From NCBI RefSeq assembly GCF_016900875.1, contig NZ_JAFEUM010000002.1, positions 496,001 to 560,000 of the forward strand: a stretch of DNA of 64,000 nucleotides, written 5' to 3'. Below, piece after piece: positions 63,429 through 64,000 of this stretch. The first letter of the stretch is position 1, and each line of letters opens with the position of its first letter. Origin of the DNA: Vibrio ulleungensis (GTDB taxonomy: Bacteria; Pseudomonadota; Gammaproteobacteria; Enterobacterales; Vibrionaceae). Both the position numbers and the translations under genes were made by a program. A model generated the notes under the pieces. The model was not told where the DNA came from. It searched no databases and was given only the letters and a program-made list of their open reading frames with translations.

Positions 63429-63462
63429 ATACCAATCGGACTAATTAAGTGGTCAGAAAATT
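63429..63462. repeat. Dispersed intergenic repeat, copy 2
   Basis: ATACCAATCG followed by a related 24-nt tail containing ATTAAGTGGTCAGA; 29 of 34 positions match copy 1 at 53961-53994. It lies between the gapA terminator and yeaD. Confidence 0.7.
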
Positions 63463-63506
63463 ACGCCGGACTATCTCCCACTCTTCGTTACTAAGGTGAC
63501 CTCACT

Positions 63507-64000
63507 ATGGACTACGTTAACCTACCCACTATTGCAGCCCTATCAGACTGTGTTTCTATCATCAACATGGGCGACTGCAAAGCTGTTCGCGTTATTCACC
63601 ATAACGCTCAGGCACTGATCTCTCTTCATGGTGCCCATCTCTTGTCGTTTCAACCAACTGGACAGGCTGATCTTATTTGGATGAGTGAAGACGCCATTTT
63701 CGATAATAAGGCTGCCATCAGAGGCGGTGTCCCAGTTTGCTGGCCATGGTTTGGACGAATTGCAGCTCCTGCACACGGTTTTGCGCGTACCAGTGAATGG
63801 ACCTTAGCCCAACATAGAGAAAATGACCGTGGCGTCATCATCGAGCTAACGCTTCAAGATAGCGAGCCGTCTCGTGCAATTTGGCCACACAAGTTTTTTG
63901 CTCGACTGCTCATTGAAATCGCAGACACCATCACCCTTACGCTCGAGGTTGAAAACACCGACAGCAATCCTTGGACGTTCTCTGGCGCACTCCATACCTA
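63507..64000 (+). CDS. yeaD: D-hexose-6-phosphate mutarotase YeaD, N-terminal part
   Basis: The gene runs off the right edge after 164 codons. ISLHGAHLLSFQPTG, AIRGGVPVCWPWFG, APAHGFARTSEW and the final ALHTY match YeaD aldose-epimerase-like enzymes, which interconvert hexose-6-phosphate anomers. It follows gapA as in E. coli. Confidence 0.9.
   Translation, partial: MDYVNLPTIAALSDCVSIINMGDCKAVRVIHHNAQALISLHGAHLLSFQPTGQADLIWMSEDAIFDNKAAIRGGVPVCWPWFGRIAAPAHGFARTSEWTLAQHRENDRGVIIELTLQDSEPSRAIWPHKFFARLLIEIADTITLTLEVENTDSNPWTFSGALHT

Overview
The window looks like chromosomal DNA from a marine Vibrio-type gammaproteobacterium. The protein sequences and gene order fit Vibrionaceae: dinG-priC-ybaM, bioA/bioBFCD next to htpX and a lipid-modification operon, serS-rarA-lolA-ftsK-lrp/ald, cmk-rpsA-ihfB-lapA-lapB-pyrF, and msrB/gapA/yeaD. 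I see no rRNA, tRNA, CRISPR array, insertion sequence or prophage. Most of it is conserved core genome. The accessory or poorly understood parts are 1-4.2 kb, 8.4-14.8 kb, 41.7-44.5 kb and 54-58.9 kb.

Layout. 0-4.2 kb: the start of glgA (glycogen synthase, cut by the window edge) follows a membrane diguanylate cyclase gene with a 1-nt overlap, then come a DUF3316 protein, a DUF2057 protein and a small porin. 4.6-8.3 kb: dinG, a TSUP transporter, priC and ybaM on the plus strand. 8.4-14.8 kb: an eight-gene minus-strand operon (NTF2-like, SDR, FAD oxidase, DUF1365, Cfa, DUF2878, chalcone-isomerase-like, DUF3833 lipoprotein). It is preceded by a TGATCC-type ECF sigma promoter like those of the singlet-oxygen (RpoE/ChrR) regulon, but no sigma or anti-sigma gene lies beside it. 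15-21.7 kb: htpX, a small unknown protein, and the biotin genes bioBFCD and bioA, divergent around a 34-bp BirA operator. 21.7-31.9 kb: an ABC exporter, serS, rarA, lolA, ftsK, lrp and ald.

32-41.7 kb: a METTL25-like methyltransferase, cysB, a membrane coiled-coil protein, miaE (behind a short tandem repeat), pyrF, lapB, lapA, ihfB, rpsA (with a three-hairpin leader) and cmk. 41.7-44.5 kb: a small accessory block holding a secreted PL7 alginate lyase and an uncharacterised pair, a small lipoprotein plus a four-cysteine secreted protein. 44.5-54 kb: sohB, yciK, a second SDR, topB, a nitroreductase, fadH (with a FadR-like operator) and sppA. 54-58.9 kb: an RND efflux pump and adaptor, divergent from a TetR regulator with a palindromic operator between them. 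59-64 kb: ansA, yeaC, a DUF2989 lipoprotein, msrB, gapA with a long structured leader, and the start of yeaD.

The best candidates for undescribed biology are the secreted-protein/lipoprotein pair at 43.2-44.4 kb, the lipid-modification operon that has its promoter but not its regulator, and the coupling of a c-di-GMP synthase to glycogen synthase. Family names come from sequence recognition without database searches; gene boundaries were adjusted by inspecting start codons and Shine-Dalgarno sites.
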